A stretch of DNA of 64,000 nt from an uncultured Alistipes sp. Its GTDB lineage: Bacteria; Bacteroidota; Bacteroidia; Bacteroidales; Rikenellaceae. The first letter of the stretch is position 1, and each line of letters starts with the position of its first letter. The notes below the pieces were generated by a model that ran no database searches, was not told the origin of the DNA, and saw only the letters and a program-made list of their open reading frames with translations. Shown one piece after another: positions 15,243-23,617 of the stretch. The stretch is taken from positions 15,330 to 79,329 of the forward strand of contig CAAGLB010000140.1 of the NCBI GenBank assembly GCA_900770635.1, written 5' to 3'. The position numbers and the translations under genes were made by a program.

Positions 15243-17075
15243 ATGAGTAACGTAAAACGAAATATAGAGCTGCTATGCCCTGCACGTGACTACCGTGCGG
15301 CAGTTGCAGCTATCGATTGTGGTGCCGATGCCTTGTATATCGGTGCTAATCAGTTTGGCGCTCGTCGAGGAGCTACAAACTCTACCGACGACATAGCACG
15401 TGTTGTGGCGTATGCCCACCTCTTTGGTGTGCGAGTATATGTCACGCTAAACACCATTCTCTACGAGAGCGAATTGAAGGATGCCGAGCGTCTGGCACGT
15501 GAGCTCGTAGAGATAGGCGTAGATGCACTCATAGTGCAGGACATGGCCTATCGTGAGATGAACCTCCCTGTGGAGCTTCACGCCTCGACGCAGGTGTGTA
15601 ACATGACACCCGAGGGTGCTAAGTTTTTGGAGGATAGCGGCTTTACACGTGTAATCTTGGAGCGTGCTTTGTCGCTCGACGAGATTAAGGCTATACGCAG
15701 TGCCACTACCGTTGACCTCGAGTGTTTTATTCATGGTGCTATATGTGTGGGCCATAGTGGCCGTTGTTACCTTTCACGCTCGCAGTCGTCACGCTCGGGA
15801 AATCGTGGCGAGTGCTCGCAGCCTTGCCGCCTGACGTACGACCTTGTAACAGAGCGTGGCGAGAAGCTGATAAAGAATAAGCACCTGCTATCGGTCAAGG
15901 ATTTCGACCTCTCGGAGCGCATTGGTGAGCTTATCGATGCCGGTGTCATGTCGTTCAAGATTGAGGGACGACTCAAGGACGACAACTACATAAAGAATGT
16001 TGTTAGCTACTACCGCAAAAAAATAGACGAGGCGCTAAAAACACGCCCCGACTGCAAGCGTATGTCGGTGGGACGCAGCGAGATAGAGTTTGTGCCAGAT
16101 CCGAAGAAGAGCTTTACACGTGATGGCGGCGAGTATATGTACTCGGGCAAGCGTGCGGGTGTGGCATCGTTCAATACGCCTAAGGCTGTTGGTGAGTATG
16201 TGGGTTGTGTGGCTACTACTGACCGTCGTAGCTTCAAGCTCGCTGGACGTGTGGCGCTAAGTGCTGGCGACGGACTATGCTTCCTTTCGTCGGAGGGTAT
16301 CATCGGCACAAATGTAAATCGTGTGGAGGGTGCTACTATTGAGCCTAACCGCATGGATGGCATCAAGCCAGGCATGGAGGTATATCGCAACTACGACCAC
16401 CAATTTTCGCAAGCTGTGGAGCGTAGCCGCACACGCCGAGCTATCGACACCGAGTGTGTTGTGCGCCTCTCTGCCGAGGGTGTCGAGGCCGAGTACATCG
16501 ACATCGAGGGCAATAGCGTTGCAGTTAGGCGCAGCGTGTCGCTCGACAGCTCTAAGAGTGTAGATAAGATGCGCTCTGTTGCCGAGGAGCAGATGGCAAA
16601 GAGTGGCGATAGCATATTCCGTGTTACGAGCGTTAGGGTTGAGGGTGCTGAGTGGTTTGCCACAGCTAAGCTCCTTGCCGAGATGCGTCGTGAGGCACTA
16701 TCAATGTTGGCATCTAAGCGTGCCGAGATGCAGATTGAGCATGACATACGTCAAGATAGTGGCGAGGCTCGCTACCCAGAGGTGCGCCTATCGCCTCAGC
16801 ATAATGTTGTTAACTCGCTTGCTCGCAGCTTCTACAAGCGTCATGGCGTAGAGCATATTGTCGAGGGCCTCGACTCGTGGCGTTCGACACATGGCGAGAG
16901 GGTTATGGAGTCGAGCTACTGCATACGCCGTGAGATTGGCGAGTGTCTTAAGCAGGGCACGAAGCTGCGTGATAGGCTCTATCTGGAGCATGGTCGCCAC
17001 CGCTACCGCCTCGACTTCGACTGCGCACGATGCAGAATGAACCTCATAGATTGCTCATCTGAAGGTGAAAGGTGA
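15243..17075 (+). CDS. rlhA: U32-family protein, RlhA (YdcP)-like
   Basis: A 610-residue member of peptidase family U32. The N-terminal half has the family barrel (ELLCPARDYRAAVAAIDCGA, VELHASTQVCNM) and the signature ECFIHGAICVGHSGRCYLSR, with cysteines that in relatives hold an iron-sulfur cluster. SFKIEGRLKDDNYIKNVV follows, and the C-terminal half fits the extra domain that separates YdcP/RlhA from shorter U32 proteins. E. coli RlhA hydroxylates C2501 of 23S rRNA using prephenate. The ATG at 15243 is used; a GTG directly before it is possible. The final residues SSEGER and the stop codon lie inside the repeat starting at 17061, so the native C-terminus may have been changed slightly by repeat insertion. 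Confidence 0.82.
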   Translation: MSNVKRNIELLCPARDYRAAVAAIDCGADALYIGANQFGARRGATNSTDDIARVVAYAHLFGVRVYVTLNTILYESELKDAERLARELVEIGVDALIVQDMAYREMNLPVELHASTQVCNMTPEGAKFLEDSGFTRVILERALSLDEIKAIRSATTVDLECFIHGAICVGHSGRCYLSRSQSSRSGNRGECSQPCRLTYDLVTERGEKLIKNKHLLSVKDFDLSERIGELIDAGVMSFKIEGRLKDDNYIKNVVSYYRKKIDEALKTRPDCKRMSVGRSEIEFVPDPKKSFTRDGGEYMYSGKRAGVASFNTPKAVGEYVGCVATTDRRSFKLAGRVALSAGDGLCFLSSEGIIGTNVNRVEGATIEPNRMDGIKPGMEVYRNYDHQFSQAVERSRTRRAIDTECVVRLSAEGVEAEYIDIEGNSVAVRRSVSLDSSKSVDKMRSVAEEQMAKSGDSIFRVTSVRVEGAEWFATAKLLAEMRREALSMLASKRAEMQIEHDIRQDSGEARYPEVRLSPQHNVVNSLARSFYKRHGVEHIVEGLDSWRSTHGERVMESSYCIRREIGECLKQGTKLRDRLYLEHGRHRYRLDFDCARCRMNLIDCSSEGER

Positions 17076-17116
17076 AAGGTGAGAAGTGAAAGGTAAGGTG
17101 TGCTTCGCACGAGATT
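17061..17116 (+). repeat. Dispersed GTGAAAGGTGAGAAG repeat, direct copy, overlapping a stop codon
   Basis: Tandem GGTGAAA words followed by GGTGAGAAGTGAAAGGTAAG and the hairpin word GTGTGCTTCGCACGAG. It is the counterpart, on the opposite strand, of 9806-9860. It overlaps the last codons and stop (17073-17075) of the rlhA-like gene and ends just before the four-helix-bundle gene. Confidence 0.75.
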
Positions 17117-17134
17117 AATAATGTAGTGTTGGCT

Positions 17135-17485
17135 ATGGATACTAAATATGTAATTGACCATAAGAGTAAGGCGTTTGCGTTGCATATTATAAGGTTGTGC
17201 AAAGAACTTGAGAATAATAAGTTAGATTATGTGCTTGCAAAACAGCTGCTTCGTAGTGGAACGAGCGTAGGAGCTAATGTGCGTGAGAGGTTGAATGCAC
17301 AGAGTAGGCCCGATTTCATAAATAAACTGCAGATTGCACTTAAGGAGGCTGATGAGAGTGCTTATTGGCTTGAGTTGTTGCATGAGAGTGGAATTATTGA
17401 TGTAAGCAAATATACACCACTTTATAATGAGGTTAGGGAGATAATAGCAATAATTACTGCATCAATAAATACATTAAAGCAGTAG
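17135..17485 (+). CDS. Four-helix-bundle protein (S23 / 23S rRNA intervening-sequence type)
   Basis: A 116-residue, all-helical cytoplasmic protein. The conserved core LLRSGTSVGANVRER with FINKLQIALKEADESAYWLE is the signature of the S23-type family (TIGR02436), first known from sequences inserted in 23S rRNA genes and structurally related to Avd of diversity-generating retroelements. Its function is not known. Start: ATG at 17135 (a GTG at 17126 is possible). It is bordered by the GTGAAAGG repeat at 17061 and by CTTTTCACTTT-type sequence at 17528-17559, and it lies between two RNA-modification genes without sharing their style of spacing, so it looks like an inserted small element. Confidence 0.9.
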   Translation: MDTKYVIDHKSKAFALHIIRLCKELENNKLDYVLAKQLLRSGTSVGANVRERLNAQSRPDFINKLQIALKEADESAYWLELLHESGIIDVSKYTPLYNEVREIIAIITASINTLKQ

Positions 17486-17501
17486 ACTTTTTAGTTTTCA
17501 G

Positions 17502-17559
17502 TTAAACCAAGCGCCGCAGGCACCACACTTTTCAGTTTTAACATTTAACTTTTCACTTT
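17502..17559 (-). repeat. Right-flank repeat of the S23-type gene
   Basis: Contains AAGCGCCGCAGGCACCACAC and then CACTTTTCAG and AACTTTTCACTTT words. Read on the minus strand these give AAAGTGAAAAGTT, an imperfect match to the left-flank repeat, so the gene sits between loosely inverted repeats. The repeat runs up to the ATG of the methyltransferase gene at 17560. Confidence 0.5.
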
Positions 17560-18444
17560 ATGATAAAGCAACTTACACCCAATATTCCTGATTACGAGCT
17601 TCTTGATACGGGCGATGGCGAGAAGCTCGAGCGCTTTGGTCGCTATGTTGTGCGCCGCCCCGAGCCACAAGCAATTTGGCGCAAGAGCCTTGGCGATAGG
17701 GAGTGGCTCAAGGCCGATGCCTCATTCTTGCGTGACCAAAAATCGGAGGAGCGTGGCGAGTGGAAGCTAAAGCCCGAGATGCCGTCACGCTGGGTGGTGG
17801 GCTTCAACTACAAGGATATGCACCTGCGTATGCGTCTGGCACTCACCTCATTTAAGCATGTGGGCATCTTCCCCGAGCAGGCGGCAAACTGGGAGTTTAT
17901 CTACGACACTATCGAGGAGTTAAAAGAGTCGGGTGTCGAGCGTCCTAAGGTGCTCAACCTATTTGCCTATACGGGAGGTGCTACGCTTGCGGCACGCTCG
18001 GCAGGTGCCGACACTACGCATGTAGACTCCGTAAAGCAGGTTGTTACGTGGTCACGTGAGAACATGGAGTCGTCGGGGTTGGACGGTGTGCGCTGGATTG
18101 TTGAGGATGCCATGAAGTTTGTTGAGCGTGAGGTGCGTCGTGGCAATAAGTATCACGGCATCATTCTCGATCCACCCGCCTATGGTCGTGGTGCTAATGG
18201 CGAAAAGTGGATTTTGGAGGAGCACATCTGCCGTATGTTGGAGTGCTGTTCCGAGCTGCTCGAGAAGGATAATGCCTTCCTCGTGCTAAATCTCTACTCT
18301 ATGGGCCTATCGTCGATGTTGGCACGAACAGCTGTGCATCAGGCATTTGGCAAGCCAAAGATGGAGCAGATGGGCGAGCTATATTTCGAGGATAGGAGTG
18401 CCAAGCAGATTCCTTTCGGAACATATTACCGCTTTAGACGATAG
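17560..18444 (+). CDS. Class I SAM-dependent RNA methyltransferase (RlmI/RlmK-like domain)
   Basis: A 294-residue methyltransferase. The SAM-binding motif VLNLFAYTGGATLAA lies at about residues 131-145, HVDSVKQVVTWSREN at about 155-170, and the catalytic ILDPPAYGRG (DPPxYG) at about 206-215. This resembles the C-terminal domain of 23S rRNA cytosine-C5 methyltransferase RlmI and of RlmK, without their N-terminal PUA domain. The N-terminal 100 residues instead form a basic beta-rich segment. RNA, probably rRNA, is the likely substrate. It begins directly after the S23 right-flank repeat; the chromate transporter gene starts 2 bp after its stop, suggesting cotranscription. Confidence 0.87.
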   Translation: MIKQLTPNIPDYELLDTGDGEKLERFGRYVVRRPEPQAIWRKSLGDREWLKADASFLRDQKSEERGEWKLKPEMPSRWVVGFNYKDMHLRMRLALTSFKHVGIFPEQAANWEFIYDTIEELKESGVERPKVLNLFAYTGGATLAARSAGADTTHVDSVKQVVTWSRENMESSGLDGVRWIVEDAMKFVEREVRRGNKYHGIILDPPAYGRGANGEKWILEEHICRMLECCSELLEKDNAFLVLNLYSMGLSSMLARTAVHQAFGKPKMEQMGELYFEDRSAKQIPFGTYYRFRR

Positions 18445-18446
18445 CG

Positions 18447-18986
18447 ATGCGAGGGCTGCTCGAGATATTTTGGTCGTTTCTGAAGATTGGCGCCTTCACC
18501 TTTGGTGGCGGCTATGCTATGATGCCCCTTATCCAGTATGAGGTGATACACAAGCGTAGGTGGATTGAGGAGTGTGATTTCCTTGATTTGCTGACTCTTG
18601 CGCAGACAGCCCCAGGCCCTATTGCCCTAAATACAGCAGTCTTTGTCGGGTATAAGCATCGTGGCTATTGGGGTGCTCTGAGTGCTATCTTAGGCGTTAT
18701 CGTACCTTCGTTCACGATAATCCTCGTTGTGGCGATGTTCTTTGCCTCGGTGCGTGATAATGAGTGGGTTGATGCAGCATTCAAGGGTATGCGCCCCGCT
18801 GTTGTAGCGCTCATCGTAGCCCCTATCATAGGTCTTACTAAGGGCATGCGCTGGTGGCTTATTGCTGTTGCTATGGCGGTGGCTTTGGTGGTGTGGTACT
18901 TCGGTATCTCGCCCGTTTGGTTTTTAATTGCAGGCGCCGTTGTGGGTGCTTGCGTGGTAGCACGGAGAGGAGGTAGACAATGCTAA
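18447..18986 (+). CDS. Chromate transporter-family protein, first half-size subunit
   Basis: A 179-residue membrane protein of the CHR family in its short, single-domain form. It has the conserved opening FWSFLKIGAFTFGGGYAMMP and LAQTAPGPIALNTAVFVGY, then four to five further hydrophobic helices. Short-chain CHR proteins are encoded in pairs with opposite topologies that act together; the second partner overlaps this gene by 7 bp. They export chromate in some bacteria, but in anaerobes the natural anion is uncertain. Confidence 0.92.
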   Translation: MRGLLEIFWSFLKIGAFTFGGGYAMMPLIQYEVIHKRRWIEECDFLDLLTLAQTAPGPIALNTAVFVGYKHRGYWGALSAILGVIVPSFTIILVVAMFFASVRDNEWVDAAFKGMRPAVVALIVAPIIGLTKGMRWWLIAVAMAVALVVWYFGISPVWFLIAGAVVGACVVARRGGRQC

Positions 18987-19528
18987 CAACACTTGTTCAG
19001 CTCTTCCTGAGCTACCTAAAAATCGGCTTCTTTGGCTTTGGTGGCGGCTATGCTATGCTCTCGCTCATTCATAGTGAGGTTGTTGTGTCGCACGGGTGGC
19101 TTACTAATGGCGAGTTCTCGGATATTGTGGCTATCTCACAGATGACACCTGGCCCAATCGCCATTAATTCAGCAACATATATTGGTTATGAGGTTGGGGG
19201 CATCTGGGGCTCAGTGGTGGCTACTGTTGCGGTGTCGCTGCCAGCACTTACGCTCATGCTCCTTATAACACACTACTTCCTGCGCTTGCAGAACAACCGC
19301 TACGTGAAGGGCATTGTTCGAGGTATGCGCCCTATTGTTGTCGGCATGATTGCCTCGGCAGCGCTGCTTTTGATGTTTCCTAAGTCGGACGATGGACGTA
19401 GCTTTATCGACGGCTGGAGCTGGGCGATATTTGCGGCTACGCTCCTTGGCTCGGCATACAAACTCAACCCAATACTGCTTATCGTGCTCTCGGGTATTGC
19501 TGGTGTTGTTATCTACGGATTTTTGTAG
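18980..19528 (+). CDS. Chromate transporter-family protein, second half-size subunit
   Basis: A 182-residue partner of the preceding protein, with the same motifs (LSYLKIGFFGFGGGYAMLSL and ISQMTPGPIAINSATYIGY), so the pair arose by duplication. Overlap of the two genes implies translational coupling and assembly as a heterodimer in the inner membrane. It ends 3 bp from the convergent patatin gene, leaving no room for a conventional terminator. Confidence 0.92.
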   Translation: MLTTLVQLFLSYLKIGFFGFGGGYAMLSLIHSEVVVSHGWLTNGEFSDIVAISQMTPGPIAINSATYIGYEVGGIWGSVVATVAVSLPALTLMLLITHYFLRLQNNRYVKGIVRGMRPIVVGMIASAALLLMFPKSDDGRSFIDGWSWAIFAATLLGSAYKLNPILLIVLSGIAGVVIYGFL

Positions 19529-19531
19529 AGT

Positions 19532-20380
19532 CTATCTAAACTCTATTTTTGAGGCGAGCTCGTAGCCCTCATCGTAGAGCGCTAAAAGTTTATTTGAGTC
19601 ACGTTCCATGCGTCCCACGACAATAGGTCGCTCGGGGCGTATTACTATTATACGTCCCTCCACTTCGAGCCTTTCGATGAGTTCCATATCGCTGTTATAT
19701 CGTAGATTACGTGTGCGAATAGCCTCTCGTAGCGCAGGATATTTGCGGTATGCCCAGAATGGCACTCGCTGCTTTTCGCTTTTGCGGTAGCCCTTGTTGC
19801 GTGTGAGTACAACTACAAGGTTGTCGTAGCCAAGTTCCATGGTATGGCGTACGGGAATAGAGTCGCTGATGCCACCATCGAGCATTGCTACGCCGTCGAC
19901 ATAGCTTATTGGCATGACAAAGGGTAGGCTGCTCGATGCCTTTACGATGTCGATAATACGCTTGGGATCATGCTTATCGCTTAGGTAGCATGCTTTGCCC
20001 GTGCGGCAGTCGGTAGTAACCATCTCGTAGTGAGCGCTGTTAGCCTCGTAAGCCTCATAATCATAAGGTATTATGCGCTCGGGGAACTCGTGAAACAGCA
20101 GGTCGAAGTCCATGATATTTCCCTTGGTCAGAAGGTGGCGAAAGCCTATGTAGCGGTGCTTCTCCAAGAGGTCGATGTTGCTATATTTAGCACGTCCTCG
20201 CTGCCCCGACATGTAGGACAGTCCGTTGCATGCTCCAGCACTCACGCCTATGGCATACGGAAACTTAATGCCACGCTCCATGAGCGAGTCGAGCACGCCA
20301 CAGGTGAACACGCCACGCATGCCACCGCCCTCGAGCACAAGGCCCGAGCGAGGAGTGATATTGTGAGTAATGGTTGCCAT
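19532..20380 (-). CDS. Patatin-like phospholipase
   Basis: A 282-residue serine lipase. It has the oxyanion motif LVLEGGGMRGVFTCGVLD, the nucleophile elbow GVSAGACNG (GxSxG, Ser at about residue 47) and the catalytic Asp in DGGISDSIPV near residue 168, giving the Ser-Asp dyad of patatins. It is similar in size to the YjjU group. It has no signal peptide, so it is probably cytoplasmic or membrane-associated and hydrolyses acyl chains from lipids. It is divergent from the porin gene and convergent with the chromate pair. Confidence 0.92.
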   Translation of the reverse strand: MATITHNITPRSGLVLEGGGMRGVFTCGVLDSLMERGIKFPYAIGVSAGACNGLSYMSGQRGRAKYSNIDLLEKHRYIGFRHLLTKGNIMDFDLLFHEFPERIIPYDYEAYEANSAHYEMVTTDCRTGKACYLSDKHDPKRIIDIVKASSSLPFVMPISYVDGVAMLDGGISDSIPVRHTMELGYDNLVVVLTRNKGYRKSEKQRVPFWAYRKYPALREAIRTRNLRYNSDMELIERLEVEGRIIVIRPERPIVVGRMERDSNKLLALYDEGYELASKIEFR

Positions 20381-20405
20381 AGCTATTGAGTGTCAAAATT
20401 TCTCT

Positions 20406-20413
20406 CAAAGATA
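20406..20413 (-). promoter_or_regulatory. -7 promoter element for the patatin gene
   Basis: Reads TATCTTTG on the minus strand, 25 bp upstream of the patatin start. Confidence 0.5.
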
Positions 20414-20529
20414 CACTTTTTACGCCAAAAAGCCATGCTTACTCCTCTAAAAGGAGTAGTTCTTAATGTAATAATGCACTTTTTTCCATTATGGCAGTGC
20501 TAAGTGCGCCTACTTTTCAATTTTTGTAT

Positions 20530-20537
20530 TACCTTTG
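20530..20537 (+). promoter_or_regulatory. -7 promoter element for the porin gene
   Basis: TACCTTTG on the plus strand, 64 bp before the ATG at 20602. This placement argues against a start at 20491, which would lie upstream of the promoter. Confidence 0.55.
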
Positions 20538-20601
20538 TGCGTTATATTGCTTACAAAATTTATTAACCATAAACTTGGGGCTTGGGCCTCTAAACAAAAA
20601 A

Positions 20602-21687
20602 ATGAGAATGACTACTAATTCACTACGTATCGCTTTGCGTCGTGTTGCGCTTGTGGCTGTCGCTATGCTCAGCATAGGTGCAGCATCAGCTCAGTCGGGC
20701 TATGAGAAGAACAACGATATCTTCCGTATTGGTGTTGAGGCACGCTACGACTACCTTAATCAGGCTCTTGCTGGCGAGCAGAATGATGCTGCTTCGGGCT
20801 TCAAGATGCGCTATCTTAACTTCCGCATGGATGGCCAGATTACCCCTAAGTTTTCATACTCGTGGCGTCAGCGCTTGAGCAAGATGTACACAGCTCAGGA
20901 TTTTGCTGACAATGTAGACTGGTTTAACCTCACCTACCGCCCTACGCAGAACTGGGCTATCTCGGCAGGTAAGCAGGTGGTGATGATTGGTGGCTGGGAG
21001 TACGACCGTGCGCCTATCGACATCTACTTCTGCTCGGAGTATTGGAACAACGTTAGCTGCTTCCAGATTGGTGCATCGGTGGCTTATACCACAAACGAGG
21101 GTAACGACACCCTCACATTCCAGGTGTGCCAGAGCCCTTACGACTCGGGCAATACCGATTACTACGCCTACAACCTCTTCTGGGCAGGCTCACACGGCTT
21201 CTACACAGCACTTCACTCGCTAAACTTCTCGCAGTATGCCCCAGGCAAGTACGAGGCATACGTGGTGTTGGGCAATCAGTTTAAGTTTGGCGATGCCACA
21301 ATCCAGCTCGACTTGATGAATCGTGGCACATCGGCACGTGAGCTTTTGTTCGACAACTTCTCAGTAATCGGCGAGGTTGACTACCTTATCGCTGACCGTG
21401 TAAATGTTTTTGCTAAGGTCACTTACGACCATGTTGGCAGCCGCTCAAATAATCAGATGTACCTCACTCATGGCACCGACCTCACTCGCATTGGTGGTGG
21501 TGTTGAGTACTACCCATTGGGTGCTAAGGGCAATCGTGACGTGCGCCTTCATGCTGCCTATGCCTACAACATCGGCACTAACACAAACCCTGCGGGAACA
21601 GCTCTTCCAAAGGGCTCGTTCTTCACATTCGGTCTTACATGGAAGATTGACGTGATGGAGGGTTTGTCAAAGATTGTTAAGAAGTAA
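20602..21687 (+). CDS. Outer-membrane porin (OprO/OprP-like)
   Basis: A 361-residue outer-membrane protein. A signal peptide (about 29 residues, ending AAS-AQ) is followed by IFRIGVEARYDYLNQ and many amphipathic strands. The segment GQITPKFSYSWRQRLSKM and the terminal FGLTWKIDVMEG resemble phosphate-selective porin O/P family members of Bacteroidetes. It probably allows diffusion of small solutes. The start at 20602 is chosen because the signal peptide begins there (ATG at 20608 also fits) and the promoter element lies at 20530. The Gate-domain membrane protein gene follows after 35 bp in the same direction, so the two may be functionally linked in uptake. Confidence 0.82.
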   Translation: MRMTTNSLRIALRRVALVAVAMLSIGAASAQSGYEKNNDIFRIGVEARYDYLNQALAGEQNDAASGFKMRYLNFRMDGQITPKFSYSWRQRLSKMYTAQDFADNVDWFNLTYRPTQNWAISAGKQVVMIGGWEYDRAPIDIYFCSEYWNNVSCFQIGASVAYTTNEGNDTLTFQVCQSPYDSGNTDYYAYNLFWAGSHGFYTALHSLNFSQYAPGKYEAYVVLGNQFKFGDATIQLDLMNRGTSARELLFDNFSVIGEVDYLIADRVNVFAKVTYDHVGSRSNNQMYLTHGTDLTRIGGGVEYYPLGAKGNRDVRLHAAYAYNIGTNTNPAGTALPKGSFFTFGLTWKIDVMEGLSKIVKK

Positions 21688-21722
21688 TCGCTGTTTGTTA
21701 ACTATCTAAAACTTAATAAAAT

Positions 21723-23324
21723 ATGGAGAACAAAGACAAAGGCTTCAAAAAATACTTTGCTGGTATTTTCTGCCTCGTTATCGTTGTAGCTATCTTTGGT
21801 GGTATCGGCTCGGTTATGGGCTTGCCAAACATGCTTAACACAATCATGAAAACGGCGCACGACTTGTTGCTCAACACCGTATTCTACCTTATGGCCATCT
21901 GCGTTATCACAGGTGCTTTGGGTGCTATCTTTGTTGAGTTTGGCGTTGTTAACCTCCTCGAGCGCATCTTGCGCCCTATGATGAAGCCACTCTTCAACCT
22001 TCCAGGTGTTGCTTCGTTGGGTGCTGTGATGACATTCCTTTCGGACAATCCAGCAATCATCTCGTTGGCTAAGGACAAGCGCTTCAGCTCTTACTTCAAG
22101 AAGTTCCAGCTTATCTCGCTTACCAACTTCGGTACAGCCTTCGGTATGGGCTTGTTGGTTATCGTGTTCATGATTTCGCAGGGCTACTTTGTTGAGCCAT
22201 TCATCGGCTTGCTCGGTGCTTTCTTTGGCTGTATCTGCTCAACACGCCTCATGCAGCGCTTTGTGTGCAAGGCACACCCTGAGTTTAAGGATGAGTTTGC
22301 CGCAGTTCTCGACGAGAATGACCTCAAGGCTGACGATGAGGTTAAGGAGACATCTATGTTTACCCGTATCCTCAACTCGTTGCTCGATGGTGGTAAGACA
22401 GGTGTTGACGTAGGTTTGTCAATTATCCCTGGCGTGCTTATCATCTCTACTTTCGTTATGATCCTTACATTTGGTGCTGGTAGCAATGGCACTTACGATG
22501 GCGCTGCTTACGAGGGTATAGAGTTCTTGCCTTTGGTATTCGGCAAGATTAACTTCATTTTTGAGTGGTTGTTCGGCTTCGAGCACCCAGCACTCATGGC
22601 ATTCCCTATCACATCGTTGGGCGCTGTAGGTGCTGCGTTGAGCCTTGTGCCTGAGTTCGCTGCTCAGCATATTATTAATGGTAACGCCATTGCAGTATTT
22701 ACTGCTATCGGTATGTGCTGGAGCGGTTACCTCTCTACACACACTGCTATGCTCGATGCTCTTGGCTACCGTAAGCTCACATCTAAGGCTATCCTTGCTC
22801 ACACCGTAGGTGGCTTGGTAGCAGGTGTTTCTGCACACTGGTTGTTCGTACTCTATACACTCGCTTTTGGCGCTCCAACAACATTCGAGGGTGGCGCTGA
22901 CCGCTACACTACAGCTCCTGTGGTTATCGAGTTTGTTAGTGAGAACCAGGTTAAGGTTGGCGACCGAGTATTTACCGACGAGGCTGGTGACACTCCAGAG
23001 GAGGAGGGCTCATTGGCACGTGTTATCGAGGGTATGTTGCTCACAAACCACGAGGCTATCGAGGTTGTTGATGGCGAGAAGATCGATGCTGCAAGCTTCA
23101 TTGCTGCCGAGAAGTTGCCAAATGCTACACGTGAGAGCCTTATGATTGAGGTTCAGGCGGGCTTCGATATGTATCGTGAGAAGATTGCTCAGAAGATGTT
23201 TGAGCGTTCGGTTGCTGAGCTTTCGGCTGAGGAGGTGGCTAAGCTCGACGAGGCTATCCCTTTCAAGTTCGATAAGGTTGAGGCAGAGCCAACAGTTGAG
23301 ACTGAGCCAGCTGCTGAGAACTAA
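21723..23324 (+). CDS. Nucleoside-recognition (Gate) domain membrane protein, CD0519/CD1768-like
   Basis: A 533-residue polytopic inner-membrane protein. About ten hydrophobic segments lie between residues 13 and 390, including VFYLMAICVITGALGAIFVEF and two regions with the Gate-domain style (MTFLSDNPAIISLAKDKRF and CWSGYLSTHTAMLDALGYRK). The last 130 residues are hydrophilic, acidic and probably cytoplasmic. Gate-domain proteins are predicted transporters, but the substrate is undefined. It probably shares a transcript with the porin upstream and ends before a strong terminator. Confidence 0.85.
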   Translation: MENKDKGFKKYFAGIFCLVIVVAIFGGIGSVMGLPNMLNTIMKTAHDLLLNTVFYLMAICVITGALGAIFVEFGVVNLLERILRPMMKPLFNLPGVASLGAVMTFLSDNPAIISLAKDKRFSSYFKKFQLISLTNFGTAFGMGLLVIVFMISQGYFVEPFIGLLGAFFGCICSTRLMQRFVCKAHPEFKDEFAAVLDENDLKADDEVKETSMFTRILNSLLDGGKTGVDVGLSIIPGVLIISTFVMILTFGAGSNGTYDGAAYEGIEFLPLVFGKINFIFEWLFGFEHPALMAFPITSLGAVGAALSLVPEFAAQHIINGNAIAVFTAIGMCWSGYLSTHTAMLDALGYRKLTSKAILAHTVGGLVAGVSAHWLFVLYTLAFGAPTTFEGGADRYTTAPVVIEFVSENQVKVGDRVFTDEAGDTPEEEGSLARVIEGMLLTNHEAIEVVDGEKIDAASFIAAEKLPNATRESLMIEVQAGFDMYREKIAQKMFERSVAELSAEEVAKLDEAIPFKFDKVEAEPTVETEPAAEN

Positions 23325-23346
23325 TACATATATTATATATAGTGTT

Positions 23347-23384
23347 GTTGGGGTGTTCTACGTGTAGAGCACCCCAACTTTATG
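23347..23384 (+). terminator. Terminator of the porin/Gate-protein unit
   Basis: Perfect 9-bp stem GTTGGGGTG/CACCCCAAC with additional inner pairing, then CTTTATG, 22 bp after the stop codon. Confidence 0.75.
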
Positions 23385-23402
23385 TCGTTACCCATATAAC
23401 AA

Positions 23403-23430
23403 AGCAGCCTCTCGATGACGAGAGGCTGCT
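23403..23430 (-). terminator. Terminator downstream of the tRNA
   Basis: A perfect 12-bp stem (AGCAGCCTCTCG / CGAGAGGCTGCT) with loop ATGA. On the minus strand it is followed by TTTGTTAT, 8 bp past the tRNA 3' end. Confidence 0.7.
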
Positions 23431-23438
23431 TCAAATAG

Positions 23439-23515
<77 letters not shown>

Positions 23516-23617
23516 AACGAATTATCGTTCGTGGGTGCAAAGATAATAATCTTTTTTAGAATTTGGCATTCTTCTACAAAATTTTTTACTCTTTGACTTT
23601 TTTTGCAACCAATTATC

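Noticed and set aside
17135..17485. Avd protein of a diversity-generating retroelement
   Set aside because: The fold is related, but no reverse transcriptase, template repeat or variable repeat was found in the window.
20491..20601. Upstream extension of the porin reading frame
   Set aside because: The promoter element at 20530 lies inside it and the signal peptide begins at 20602.
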